Assembly: GCF_001668615.1 (NCBI RefSeq)
Contig: NZ_LZMC01000075.1
Coordinates: forward strand, 1-55,259
DNA: 55,259 bases
DNA from: Mycobacterium sp. 1274761.0
Lineage (GTDB): Bacteria > Actinomycetota > Actinomycetes > Mycobacteriales > Mycobacteriaceae
Reading direction: 5' to 3'
Numbering within the stretch: position 1 is the stretch's first letter; each line of letters starts with the position of its first letter. A model generated the notes under the pieces. It searched no databases. It was not told the DNA's origin and saw only the letters and a list, made by a program, of their open reading frames with translations. Of this stretch, positions 1-8,590 are shown piece by piece. The position numbers were made by a program, and so were the translations under genes.

Positions 1-1
1 C

Positions 2-1177
2 CCCGTCATCTTCTGCACGGTGGTGCTGGGCATCGGCAAGATCAGGGCGGCCGCGGTCGGCAAGGTCGGCGGCCTTGCGTTGGGCTACTTCCTGGTGATG
101 TCGACGGTCGCGCTGGGCATAGGGCTGCTGGTCGGCAACATCATCGCGCCGGGAACCGGCCTCGACATCCCGTCCGATCCATCCAAGGGCGCCGAACTGG
201 CGGGGGAGGCCGCCGCCAAAGGCGGCCCGATGGACTTCATCTCCGACATCATCCCGACGACCCTGTTCTCGTCGCTGACGAAGGGAAATGTCCTGCAGGC
301 GCTGGTCGTGGCGTTGCTGGTGGGCTTCGGCATCCAGACTTTGGGCCCCACCGGTGAGCCTCTGCTGCGCGGTGTGGAGCTGCTGCAGAAGCTGGTGTTC
401 CGCATCCTGTTCGGCGTGCTGTGGGTGGCGCCCATCGGGGCTTTCGGGGCGATGGCCGAGGTGGTCGGTGCCACCGGCTTCGACGCCGTTGTGCAGCTCG
501 GCGTGCTGATGGCGGCGTTCTACCTCACGTGCGTCATCTTCGTATTCGGTGTGCTAGGCGCCATCTTATGGACCGTCAGCCGGGTGTCGATTTTCAAGCT
601 GGCCCGCTACCTTGCACGCGAGTACCTGCTGATCCTCGCGACGTCGTCGTCGGAGTCGGCGCTGCCCAGGCTGATCGCGAAGATGGAACACGCCGGTGTT
701 GAACCCGCAACGGTGGGAATCGTTGTGCCAACGGGGTATTCGTTCAACTTGGACGGCACCGCGATCTATCTGACGATGGCCTCGCTGTTCATCGCCGACG
801 CGCTGGGCGACCCGCTGTCAATCCCCGAGCAGCTCGGGTTGCTCGCGTTCATGATTCTGGCGTCCAAGGGCGCCGCGGGGGTGACCGGTGCCGGCCTGGC
901 GACCCTCGCCGCCGGTGTGCAGGCCCATCGGCCGGAACTGCTGAACGGCGTGGGGATCATCGTCGGCATCGATAGGTTTATGTCCGAGGCCCGCGCACTC
1001 ACCAACTTCTCGGGCAATGCGGTGGCCACCGTTCTGGTCGGGTCGTGGACGAAATCCGTGGACCACCACCAGATGCAGTGCGTCCTCGACGGTGAGAGAC
1101 CGTTCGACGAAACCACGATGATCGACGACGAGGCCGCCGAAGAGTCGACCGACGAGCACGAGGCCGCCGACCGCTAA
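2..1177 (+). CDS. C4-dicarboxylate/cation symporter (DAACS family), 5'-truncated
   Basis: The gene runs off the left edge: the frame is open from base 2 and begins inside the family with PVIFCTVVLGI, a segment that normally follows several earlier helices, so roughly the first 50-80 residues are missing. What remains is a multi-helix membrane protein with the serine-rich re-entrant motif (ATSSSESALPRL) followed by NLDGTAIY and ASKGAAGVTGAG, the substrate- and sodium-binding signatures of DctA/GltP carriers. It probably imports succinate, fumarate or malate, or acidic amino acids, with sodium or protons; the exact substrate cannot be read from the sequence. The C-terminal tail is acidic. The stop codon shares four bases (CTAA) with the stop of the convergent lipoprotein gene. 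Confidence 0.9.
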   Translation, partial: PVIFCTVVLGIGKIRAAAVGKVGGLALGYFLVMSTVALGIGLLVGNIIAPGTGLDIPSDPSKGAELAGEAAAKGGPMDFISDIIPTTLFSSLTKGNVLQALVVALLVGFGIQTLGPTGEPLLRGVELLQKLVFRILFGVLWVAPIGAFGAMAEVVGATGFDAVVQLGVLMAAFYLTCVIFVFGVLGAILWTVSRVSIFKLARYLAREYLLILATSSSESALPRLIAKMEHAGVEPATVGIVVPTGYSFNLDGTAIYLTMASLFIADALGDPLSIPEQLGLLAFMILASKGAAGVTGAGLATLAAGVQAHRPELLNGVGIIVGIDRFMSEARALTNFSGNAVATVLVGSWTKSVDHHQMQCVLDGERPFDETTMIDDEAAEESTDEHEAADR

Positions 1178-1608
1178 CGCTGCACCAGCAGCTGCGCCCG
1201 GTAATCTTCGAAGGGCCTGGGATCGTCGGGCGCCTGCGGATACGGTTCGAGAGCCTTCAACGAGATCGTGAGCCCGCCGGCCTGAACCGTCTGCCTGTTC
1301 TGACCGGGTGCCGGGTTGGTGTTGAATTCCGCTGTGGCAGCCGGTCTTCCGGGGGACTGCACCTCGACCGCGACCCGCGCCTGGCCGGTCCAGAAGCATT
1401 CGACGTCCAGGGGGCACCGAGAGTCTTCGAGGACGCCGGTGAACCGCACGCGCAGGTTCTCATCACTGATTGCCTCCTGCCCGCCGTTGAGCGTGAACTC
1501 CCGTCCCACTGTGAACGTGACGGGGTCGGCGCCGGCCTGCTGGCCGTGCTGGCAGCTGGCCAGAGCCACCGTCGCCGCGGCGGCTACCAGCCAACGCCTG
1601 GGCGTCAT
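1174..1608 (-). CDS. putative lipoprotein, function unknown
   Basis: The 144-residue product has a basic N-terminus, a short hydrophobic stretch and a lipobox ending LASC (Cys at about residue 19), so it should be exported and lipid-anchored. The mature part is polar with two further Cys in a DSRCPLDVECFW segment, which could form a disulfide. I chose the ATG at 1608 because it overlaps the upstream ligase stop as ATGA, a typical translational coupling; a GTG five codons upstream is possible. It is the second gene of a two-gene operon behind the GCS2-type ligase. I do not recognise the fold and cannot assign a role. Confidence 0.7.
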   Translation of the reverse strand: MTPRRWLVAAAATVALASCQHGQQAGADPVTFTVGREFTLNGGQEAISDENLRVRFTGVLEDSRCPLDVECFWTGQARVAVEVQSPGRPAATAEFNTNPAPGQNRQTVQAGGLTISLKALEPYPQAPDDPRPFEDYRAQLLVQR

Positions 1609-3083
1609 CCGTCGATCTCCCATGTGTGCACCGGCTCGTTGCTGTGCATCCGTGCGCAGTAGCGCCGCAACATTTCGGCGAGCGCTTCCGGCCGGGTCAT
1701 GCCTCGCTCCTGCAGGATGCGTACCGTCTGGACTTGCCAGACCGAGCCGTTGCGGCCGGTCTTCGCGCGGCCTTCGATGACTCCGAGGTAGCGGTCGGAC
1801 ACCTCATCGGCCACCCCCCAGCTGCGCAGACCGGCGCGGGCCATCGGAAGCAGTTGGCGCAGCACCAGTTCGTCGGGCGTCACCTCACCCACACCTGGCC
1901 AATACAGCCTGGCGTCCATGCCGTGCTGGGCGGATTCGAGGAAGTTTTGGTGTGCGGCAGCAAAACTCATCTTCGTCCACAACGGCCGGTCGTCCTCGGA
2001 CAGGGTACGCAACATGCCGTAGTAGAACGCCGAGTTGGCCATCATGTCGAGCACCGTCGGACCGGCAGGCAGCACGCGGTTTTCCACGCGAAGGTGTGGC
2101 CGGCCATCCACAACGTCATATACCGGGCGGTTCCACCGGTAGATCGTGCCGTTGTGGAGTCGAAGCTCAGGCAGTTTCGGTGTGCGCCCCGCGGCCAGCT
2201 CGGCGACGGGGTCTTCGTCGGACAGCTCGGGCAGCAGCGACGGGAAGTAGCGGACGTTTTCCTCGAACAGGTCGAAGATCGACGTGATCCAGCGCTCGCC
2301 GAACCACACCCGTGGCCGCACGCCCTGCGCCTTGAGTTCGTCGGGGCGGGTGTCGGTGGCCTGGGCGAACAACTCGATGCGGGTTTCGGCCCACAGTTGA
2401 TGGCCGAAGAAGTAGGGCGAGTTGGCGCCAAGTGCGAGCTGCGGACCCGCAATCACCTGCGCGGCATTCCAATTCTTCGCGAAGTCTTCGGGGGACACCT
2501 GAAGATGCAATTGCATGCTGGTGCAGGCTGATTCGGGCGCAATCGAGGCGGCGTGCAGGCTGAGCCGCTCCGGGCCGATGATGTCGATCTGGATATCCTC
2601 GCCGCGGGCGACAAAGATGGAATCGTTGAGCGCCTGATAGCGCGTCGAATTGCTCATCCAGTCGCCGGTGAGATGCTCGGGCATCAGCGTCGGCAGGATG
2701 CCGATCATCACGATGTGGGTACCGCCCGAGGTCGCCTTAGCCTCGGCCGCGTTGAGGCTCGCCCGTACATCGGACTCCAATTCCAGCGCAGAACGCCCGG
2801 GCAACGGCCGGGGTGGCACATTGAATTCGATGTTGTAGGCGCCCAATTCGGTCTGATAGGCCGGATCGGCGATCGACGCCAGCACTTCGGAGTTGCTCAT
2901 CGCGGGCTGATACTCGTTATCGACGAGGTTGCATTCGATTTCCATGCCGGTCAGCGGCCGCTCGAACTCGAAGCCCGATCGAGCCAGCATGGTCTCGAAG
3001 ACGTCCAGGCACAGCTGGACCTTGCGCCGGTACTCGCGGCGGTGTGCGCGGGTGTAGTCGGTCCGCGTCACCTCTTCGCCCAC
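1605..3083 (-). CDS. glutamate--cysteine ligase family protein (GCS2 type)
   Basis: The 492-residue cytoplasmic enzyme carries the carboxylate-amine ligase signatures of the GCS2 family: GMEIECN at residues 46-52 (ATP/Mg-binding acidic residues) and NIEFNVPPRPL from residue 84. Members join the gamma-carboxyl of glutamate to an amine such as cysteine in an ATP-dependent way. Mycobacteria make mycothiol and ergothioneine rather than glutathione and have a separate EgtA, so the real acceptor is uncertain. It starts at a GTG (3083). It overlaps the downstream lipoprotein gene by four bases and diverges from the metallo-hydrolase at 3164. Confidence 0.75.
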   Translation of the reverse strand: MGEEVTRTDYTRAHRREYRRKVQLCLDVFETMLARSGFEFERPLTGMEIECNLVDNEYQPAMSNSEVLASIADPAYQTELGAYNIEFNVPPRPLPGRSALELESDVRASLNAAEAKATSGGTHIVMIGILPTLMPEHLTGDWMSNSTRYQALNDSIFVARGEDIQIDIIGPERLSLHAASIAPESACTSMQLHLQVSPEDFAKNWNAAQVIAGPQLALGANSPYFFGHQLWAETRIELFAQATDTRPDELKAQGVRPRVWFGERWITSIFDLFEENVRYFPSLLPELSDEDPVAELAAGRTPKLPELRLHNGTIYRWNRPVYDVVDGRPHLRVENRVLPAGPTVLDMMANSAFYYGMLRTLSEDDRPLWTKMSFAAAHQNFLESAQHGMDARLYWPGVGEVTPDELVLRQLLPMARAGLRSWGVADEVSDRYLGVIEGRAKTGRNGSVWQVQTVRILQERGMTRPEALAEMLRRYCARMHSNEPVHTWEIDG

Positions 3084-3163
3084 ACCGCCGATGGAACAGG
3101 CTCAGCGAGGTCCGCGCAAGGACCGGCGCATAATCCGGCGGGCCGCGGGTAAGCCCCCTTGCG

Positions 3164-3964
3164 ATGGATATCACTGTCACCTTCATCGGCAACGCCACCA
3201 CGCTCATCTCCGGCGGCGGGATCACCGTGATGACCGACCCCAACTTCCTGCATCGGGGACAGCACGCCTATCTGGGCTACGGGCTGGTGTCCAAGCGCCT
3301 ACGGGAACCGGCCCTCGACATCGACCAGTTGCCACCACTGCAGGCGATCGTGTTGTCCCACATGCACGGCGACCACTGGGACCGCCGCGCGACCACCGAA
3401 CTCGATCATGAGCTCCCGGTACTCACCACTGCCCATGCGGCAAAGCGGCTCGGACGCCGCGGATTCGGCTCCGCGATAGGTCTGAGCACCTGGCAGAGCC
3501 ACAAAATCGTCAAGGACGACGCCGTCCTCGACGTGACGGCCCTACCCGGCAGGCACGCCCCGATGCCGGTGCATCGGCTGTTGCCGCCGGTGATGGGCAC
3601 CATGCTCGAATTCACCTCGGGCGAGCGGACGCGCCGGATCTACATTTCCGGCGACACGCTCTGCGTGGACGAGCTCAACGAGATTCCGGTCCGCTTCGCG
3701 GCCATCGACGCGGGGGTGCTGCACCTGGGCGGCACCCGGCTGCCCGCAGGTCGACGGCTGCCGTTCGGGTTGACGGTCACCATGGACGGCCGCCAGGGCG
3801 CCGACGCGGTCGAGGCGCTCAACCTGCCGAGGATGATTCCCGTCCACTTCGATGACTACGGGGTTTTCGCCTCGCCCCTGTCGGATTTCGTCGAAGAGAT
3901 GAGACGGCGTGGGATCAGCGACCGTGTCATCGAATTGGAGCGCGGCGCCTCGGTGAGCATCTGA
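3164..3964 (+). CDS. MBL-fold metallo-hydrolase (UlaG/RomA-like)
   Basis: The 266-residue product has the metallo-beta-lactamase zinc motif SHMHGDHWD (residues 65-73), a downstream metal Asp in ISGDT (161-165) and a late His in PVHFD (226-230). Together these make a complete two-metal site. The N-terminal pattern (FIGNATTLISGGG, then TDP) is that of the UlaG-like branch, which includes lactonases and phospholipid- or phosphodiester-cleaving enzymes. The substrate is unknown. It stands alone, divergent from the ligase gene. A TAAGCC box lies 8 nt before the ATG, a weak leaderless candidate. Confidence 0.85.
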   Translation: MDITVTFIGNATTLISGGGITVMTDPNFLHRGQHAYLGYGLVSKRLREPALDIDQLPPLQAIVLSHMHGDHWDRRATTELDHELPVLTTAHAAKRLGRRGFGSAIGLSTWQSHKIVKDDAVLDVTALPGRHAPMPVHRLLPPVMGTMLEFTSGERTRRIYISGDTLCVDELNEIPVRFAAIDAGVLHLGGTRLPAGRRLPFGLTVTMDGRQGADAVEALNLPRMIPVHFDDYGVFASPLSDFVEEMRRRGISDRVIELERGASVSI

Positions 3965-4026
3965 CGACCGCCGTCGATGGCAGTACGTTCGGTGATGTCG
4001 TTTTCTCCATCGACAGGGAGTCCGAT

Positions 4027-4380
4027 ATGACCGAATCCGAACCGACCACCCCGACACAGCAGCCGCAGCCTGCGGCGCTACCGCCCGCGCCGCCACCCCA
4101 CAACGTCGGCTGGGCCGTCGCCGCGGTGTTGTTCTTCTGGCCGCTGTCCTTTTCGGCCTTCACCCACGCCTTCAACGTGTATCCGCTGTGGGCGGCGGGC
4201 AATTATGCGGGTGCGCAGTATGCGTCCGACCGGGTGCGCCGGCTGGGCCAGCTGTCACTGTGGATCGCGGGTGGTCTGCTGCTGCTGTTCGTGATCTTCT
4301 ACGCCATCTTCGTGATGGTGCTGATCTCCCAAGGCGGGGACTGGGGCCACCACGGGATGCCCCGTCGCTACGCGGACTGA
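4027..4380 (+). CDS. CD225/dispanin-family small membrane protein
   Basis: The 117-residue product starts with a Pro/Gln-rich cytosolic segment (about residues 1-33), then a re-entrant or transmembrane helix (VGWAVAAVLFFWPLSF), a conserved loop with N, Y and A positions (NVYPLWAAGNYAGAQ) and a second long helix (about 78-100). This two-helix layout matches CD225 proteins, the superfamily of eukaryotic interferon-induced transmembrane proteins. The bacterial function is unknown. A GGGAG ribosome-binding site precedes the ATG. Its last 13 bases overlap the convergent methyltransferase gene. Confidence 0.75.
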   Translation: MTESEPTTPTQQPQPAALPPAPPPHNVGWAVAAVLFFWPLSFSAFTHAFNVYPLWAAGNYAGAQYASDRVRRLGQLSLWIAGGLLLLFVIFYAIFVMVLISQGGDWGHHGMPRRYAD

Positions 4381-5192
4381 CGGCTGGCGACGGCTATCTG
4401 CGGACTGACCAGGCCACCGCGCAGCTCGAGCTGGATCATCGGGTCGGCGTGCTCCGCGAGCGCCCGCAGGGCTGAGGGGCTGTAGCAGCGCAGCGAGCTG
4501 ATCACACCGTCATGCACGAACGGCACCCACGGCGCCAGCGGGAGCATGGTCGCCAGCCGCACGAGGTGCAAGGGTGCGGGCGGCCGCGGCAGATCGATGA
4601 TCAGGAGTTTGGTGGCCGCCCGGGTGCCCTCGGCGAGGACCTTCACGGCCAACGCCGGCGGGAGATGGTGGAAGGACAGCACGAATACTGCCAGATCGAA
4701 ATGGCGGTCAGGCGCGTCGATTGCCGTCGCGTCCATCCGAGCGACCCTGGCGCGTGGATGGTCGCCGAGGTCGGTCGCGGCGATGGCCTGCACCGATGCT
4801 GTGTCCAGATCGGTGACCGTGAGCTCGGCAGTGGGATGCCATTCGAGCAGCTTGCGTGACAGGGCGCGGTGGCCCGCGCCGAGCTCGAGGATCTTCGGGT
4901 CGGGCACGTCGGCCACTTCATCGAGCGCGATGTGGGCGAACTTGTCGGTGTTGCCGAAGACGGCGCCCGTCCATTCGAGCGCGCGGATCACGCTGCGCTT
5001 CTTGCCCTCGTCGACATCGTCGCGGTCCAGGTACTCCAGCCGATCGGTCTGCAGCAGGCGATCGAGGCATGACGCGTCGGGGCCGCCGCGGGGCATGCGG
5101 TCAATGTCTGATGTCGCCGGCCTTCCGGCTCGAATGTCGACGATCTTGCCTGGCATGTGGTCCATGATGGACGACTGGAGCTTGGCGTGCAC
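4368..5192 (-). CDS. class I SAM-dependent methyltransferase
   Basis: The SAM-binding glycine loop ILELGAGH lies at residues 101-108, followed by an acidic strand end (TVTDLD) and a third motif (ARMDATAID). This is a Rossmann-fold methyltransferase of the type 11/25 group. Nothing in the roughly 100-residue N-terminal part identifies the substrate. It diverges from glpK with only 20 bp between the start codons, matching the neighbourhood of Rv3699 in M. tuberculosis. The true start could be one of several Met codons in the first 13 residues. Confidence 0.75.
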   Translation of the reverse strand: MHAKLQSSIMDHMPGKIVDIRAGRPATSDIDRMPRGGPDASCLDRLLQTDRLEYLDRDDVDEGKKRSVIRALEWTGAVFGNTDKFAHIALDEVADVPDPKILELGAGHRALSRKLLEWHPTAELTVTDLDTASVQAIAATDLGDHPRARVARMDATAIDAPDRHFDLAVFVLSFHHLPPALAVKVLAEGTRAATKLLIIDLPRPPAPLHLVRLATMLPLAPWVPFVHDGVISSLRCYSPSALRALAEHADPMIQLELRGGLVSPQIAVASRQSA

Positions 5193-5212
5193 AAGGTGAG
5201 GAGCATCCGGAG

Positions 5213-6730
5213 TTGGCAGAGTTCATAGCGGCGATCGATCAGGGCACCACGAGTACCCGCGCCATGATCTTCGACCACGACGGCGCAGAAGTCGGACGCC
5301 ACCAGCTCGAGCATGAGCAGATCCTGCCGCAGGCTGGCTGGGTCGAGCACAACCCGGTCGAGATCTGGGAGCGCACCGCATCGGTGCTGAATTCGGTGCT
5401 GAACAAGACGAAGTTGTCGACGACCGACCTTGCGGCGCTTGGTATTACGAACCAGCGTGAGACGTCGCTGGTGTGGAACCGCAACACCGGCCGGCCCTAC
5501 TACAACGCGATCGTCTGGCAGGACACCCGAACCGACCGCATCGCCTCGGCGCTCGACCGGGACGGGCGCGGGGACGTGATCAGGCGCAAGGCCGGTCTGC
5601 CACCGGCCACCTACTTCGCCGCCGGCAAGGTGCAGTGGATCTTGGAGAACGTCGACGGCGTGCGCGAGGACGCCGAGAAGGGCGACGCCCTCTTCGGTAC
5701 CGCGGACTCGTGGGTGCTGTGGAACCTCACGGGCGGGTCCCGCGGCGGGGTACACGTCACCGACGTCACCAACGCCAGCCGAACCATGCTGATGAACCTC
5801 GAAACCCTCGACTGGGACGACGAATTGCTGTCGTTCTTCGACATCCCGCGCCAGATGCTGCCCGAGATCAAGCCGTCGTCCTATCCGGAGTCCTACGGCA
5901 TCACCCGCGACGAGGGACCCGTCAACGGCCAGATCCCTATCACCGGAATACTCGGCGACCAGCAGGCCGCGATGGTCGGTCAGGTATGCCTGGATGCAGG
6001 AGAGGCGAAGAACACCTATGGCACCGGCAATTTCCTGCTGCTGAACACCGGCGAGAAGATCGTGCGGTCCGACAACGGGTTGTTGACGACGGTCTGCTAC
6101 CAGTTCGGAGACGCGAAACCCGTTTATGCACTTGAAGGTTCGATCGCGGTAACCGGCTCGGCTGTGCAGTGGCTGCGCGACCAGCTGGGCATCATCAGCG
6201 GCGCCGCGCAAAGCGAGTCGCTGGCCCGACAGGTCGAAGACAACGGCGGGGTCTACTTTGTGCCCGCCTTCTCGGGGTTGTTTGCGCCGTACTGGCGTTC
6301 GGATGCCCGCGGCGCGATCGTCGGGCTGTCGCGGTACAACACGAACGCCCATGTGGCGCGGGCGACGCTGGAGGCGATCTGCTACCAGAGCCGCGATGTC
6401 GTCGATGCGATGGAGGCCGACTCTGGCGTGCACATGGAGGTGCTAAAGGTCGACGGCGGCATCACCGTCAACGACCTGTGCATGCAGATCCAGGCCGACG
6501 TCCTCGGCGTCGACGTCGTCAAGCCGGTCGTCGCCGAGACCACCGCGCTGGGCGCGGCGTACGCGGCGGGTCTCGCGGTCGGCTTCTGGGAGAACGAGGA
6601 CGACCTGCGGTCCAACTGGCAAGAGGACAAGCGCTGGACGCCCGATTGGAGCGACGACCAGCGCGCCGCAGGCTATGCGGGCTGGAAGAAGGCCGTCGAG
6701 CGCACGCTGGACTGGGTCGACGTCGAGTGA
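5213..6730 (+). CDS. glpK: glycerol kinase
   Basis: This 505-residue FGGY-family kinase phosphorylates glycerol to glycerol 3-phosphate with ATP. The N-terminal phosphate loop DQGTTSTRA is at residues 9-17. The glycerol-contacting WVEHNP and the [13 protein letters not shown] segment with the catalytic Asp follow, and the length is typical. Translation starts at TTG (5213) behind an AGGTGAGGAG-like ribosome-binding site, giving [11 protein letters not shown]. It is alone on its strand. Its stop codon lies inside the 53-bp palindromic repeat separating it from the convergent reductase. Confidence 0.97.
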   Translation: MAEFIAAIDQGTTSTRAMIFDHDGAEVGRHQLEHEQILPQAGWVEHNPVEIWERTASVLNSVLNKTKLSTTDLAALGITNQRETSLVWNRNTGRPYYNAIVWQDTRTDRIASALDRDGRGDVIRRKAGLPPATYFAAGKVQWILENVDGVREDAEKGDALFGTADSWVLWNLTGGSRGGVHVTDVTNASRTMLMNLETLDWDDELLSFFDIPRQMLPEIKPSSYPESYGITRDEGPVNGQIPITGILGDQQAAMVGQVCLDAGEAKNTYGTGNFLLLNTGEKIVRSDNGLLTTVCYQFGDAKPVYALEGSIAVTGSAVQWLRDQLGIISGAAQSESLARQVEDNGGVYFVPAFSGLFAPYWRSDARGAIVGLSRYNTNAHVARATLEAICYQSRDVVDAMEADSGVHMEVLKVDGGITVNDLCMQIQADVLGVDVVKPVVAETTALGAAYAAGLAVGFWENEDDLRSNWQEDKRWTPDWSDDQRAAGYAGWKKAVERTLDWVDVE

Positions 6731-6779
6731 TTTCGGCGTGAAAACCCGCGCCCGTCGCGGGAAATCACGCCCAAATCGC
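6727..6779. repeat. 53-bp palindromic repeat, copy 1
   Basis: The element is a nested inverted repeat: GTGATTT / C / GGCGTGA / AAA / CCCGCG, a 5-nt loop CCCGT (6751-6755), then CGCGGG / AAA / TCACGCC / C / AAATCGC. The arms pair except for one outer base, the symmetric AAA internal bulge and the single C/C. It includes the glpK stop codon and ends two bases before the stop of the convergent reductase gene, so it is well placed to end transcription from both sides. Its reverse complement matches 30862-30914 at 49 of 53 positions. Confidence 0.85.
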
Positions 6780-6781
6780 AA

Positions 6782-7654
6782 CTAGGCGGCGTCGTCGAGT
6801 TGGCGCTTGATGTCTTCGTCCAGCTCGATGTCGGCCACAGCGGTGTTCTCTTCGAGGTGCGCAACCGACGATGTCCCCGGGATTAGCAAGACGTTGGGAG
6901 CAACCGACAGAGTCCATGCCAGCGCGATCTGCGCCGGTGTGCGACCCTGCCGCTCGGCCTCCCGCTTGACGGCGGGGTGGCCGAGCACCGGGTTGTCGGC
7001 GACGAACGCCGACCCGAGCGGAAAGAACGGCACGAACGCGATTCCGTGTTCTCCGCAAGCGTCCAGGATTGGCTGCGCAATCCGGTCGACCAGATTGTAG
7101 GCGTTCTGAACGCAGACGATCTCCGTGTGGTCCAGCGCGATCTGCAGGTGCTCAATCGTGATGCTGCTTAACCCGATTCCGCCGATGAGTCCTTCGTCGC
7201 GGGCCTTGATCATCGCGTCGAGTTGACGACCGAACAGGTCGCGGTCGACGGGGCCGGTGGCGATCGGATCGTCGTCGTGGATACGAAGGTTGACCGCGGC
7301 GAGCCGGTCGGTGTCCAGCGTGCGCAGGTTCTCTTCGATGCTGGCGCGCAACTCGTCGGGATGCTGGGCGGGCAGCCACGCGCCGGTGTCGTCGCGCCTG
7401 GCGCCCACCTTGCTGACCAGCGCGAGGTCGGCCGGATACGGGTGAAGCGCTTCGCGGATCAGTTGGTTGGCGACGTTGGGTCCGTAGAACTGCGCGGTGT
7501 CGATGTGGTTGATGCCCAACTCGACTGCTCGGCGCAGAACCGCCACCGCCTGGTCGTGGTCGCGGGGAGGGCCGAACACTCCCGGCCCGGGTAGTTGCAT
7601 GGCGCCGAAGCCGACGCGGCCGACATGGAAAGAGCCCAGCGGGAAAGTTCGCAT
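6782..7654 (-). CDS. aldo/keto reductase
   Basis: The 290-residue (beta/alpha)8-barrel reductase has the family tetrad Asp52, Tyr57 (IDTAQFYG), Lys82 (SKVG) and a His in NLRIHDD (about residue 123). The NADPH-binding end has the LLIPGTSSVAHLEEN segment, where RxS/T residues normally bind the 2'-phosphate. It reduces an unidentified aldehyde or ketone. I start it at ATG 7654 (MRTFPLGSF); a TACGCA box 6 nt upstream suggests a possible leaderless start. It lies just downstream of the padR gene on the same strand, so it may be the regulated partner. Confidence 0.88.
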   Translation of the reverse strand: MRTFPLGSFHVGRVGFGAMQLPGPGVFGPPRDHDQAVAVLRRAVELGINHIDTAQFYGPNVANQLIREALHPYPADLALVSKVGARRDDTGAWLPAQHPDELRASIEENLRTLDTDRLAAVNLRIHDDDPIATGPVDRDLFGRQLDAMIKARDEGLIGGIGLSSITIEHLQIALDHTEIVCVQNAYNLVDRIAQPILDACGEHGIAFVPFFPLGSAFVADNPVLGHPAVKREAERQGRTPAQIALAWTLSVAPNVLLIPGTSSVAHLEENTAVADIELDEDIKRQLDDAA

Positions 7655-7704
7655 AGTTAGTGCGTACACGATTCCCGCCGGGCTTATTCCGGTTGGATCG
7701 GCGA

Positions 7705-8415
7705 CTACGCCGAATCGTCGGTTTCGGCGAGGATGTTGTAAACCTCGCGGCGGGCGTTGTTGACGATGTCGATGATGCGCTGCTGCTGCTCCTCGGACGC
7801 GGCGAATGCCGACTGGGCGACGGCGCCCATCAGCTGGGTCACCGCGGTGTGCAGGTTGGCGTGGCCGGGCTCGACGTCGGCGGCGATCTCTTCCCACGGG
7901 GGAGTCTCGACCTTCTCGGCGGCCGCGCGACCGTCGTCGGTGAGCTCGAAAAGCCGCTTGCTGCCTTCGGTTTCGGTGCCGACGATCAGGCCCTCGTCGA
8001 CCAGCAGTTGCAGGGTGGGGTACACCGAGCCGGGGCTCGGCCGCCACAGCCCGCCGCTGCGCTCGGCGATCTCCTGGATCATCTCGTAACCGTGCATAGG
8101 CCGGTCGGACAGCAGCGCCAGGATGGCGGCGCGCACGTCGCCGCGCTTGCCGCGCCTGCCGCCGCCGCGACGTCCGCGGGGCCCGCCGAAGCCGAACCCG
8201 AAGCCACCGCGCGGGTCGAAACCGAAGCCGCCGCGGCCGGGCCCGAAACCAAAGCCGGCCTGAAAGCCGGGGCCGTGTCGGTCGGCGCCGTGCTCACGGA
8301 TGTGGTCGCGGAATTCGCGACGGGCCTGCCGGCGATGCTCGTGCAGCGCGCGGCGCTGCTCCGGTCCGAATCCGAAGCCGAACCCGCCGGGTTGTGGTGT
8401 GAATGGGTAGTTCAT
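7705..8415 (-). CDS. PadR-family regulator with a Gly/Phe/Arg-rich N-terminal region
   Basis: The 236-residue regulator has a PadR winged helix in the middle (about 92-165: AAILALLSDRPMHGYEMI, then SPGSVYPTLQLLVDEGL) and a C-terminal helical dimerisation part. The first 85 residues are low-complexity, with repeated GFGFG, an RRRQARR-like basic stretch and a GRRGGGRRGKRG block just before the DNA-binding domain. Such a region is disordered and nucleic-acid-friendly. A strong inverted repeat sits 37-67 bp upstream of the start, consistent with autorepression. The reductase gene follows 50 bp downstream. Confidence 0.88.
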   Translation of the reverse strand: MNYPFTPQPGGFGFGFGPEQRRALHEHRRQARREFRDHIREHGADRHGPGFQAGFGFGPGRGGFGFDPRGGFGFGFGGPRGRRGGGRRGKRGDVRAAILALLSDRPMHGYEMIQEIAERSGGLWRPSPGSVYPTLQLLVDEGLIVGTETEGSKRLFELTDDGRAAAEKVETPPWEEIAADVEPGHANLHTAVTQLMGAVAQSAFAASEEQQQRIIDIVNNARREVYNILAETDDSA

Positions 8416-8451
8416 GGACAGTCCTTACGTTTGGGAGGAAACGCCCTACGC

Positions 8452-8482
8452 GTTTCCGATACGACAACGATATATCGGAAAC
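8452..8482. promoter_or_regulatory. inverted-repeat operator candidate upstream of padR
   Basis: GTTTCCGATA (8452-8461) and TATCGGAAAC (8473-8482) form perfect 10-bp arms with an 11-nt spacer. Nested at the right arm is a second palindrome, CGATATATCG (8468-8477). The site is AT-richer than its surroundings and sits upstream of the padR start, where autoregulatory PadR operators are usually found. The assignment to PadR is by position only. Confidence 0.55.
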
Positions 8483-8590
8483 TATCGCGATGCAACGTTG
8501 CTGTATGCGCCGAGGAACCCCTGGACCCCGCCCGGGCATAGTGGTGTTGGCCTGGATTGACGGCCGTCTCGGTGAAGCTCTACCGGGCTG

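Noticed and set aside
4988..6433. 481-codon open frame antisense to glpK and the start of the methyltransferase
   Set aside because: Long open frames on the opposite strand are expected in GC-rich DNA; the product has no hydrophobic or catalytic pattern and the glpK frame is certain.
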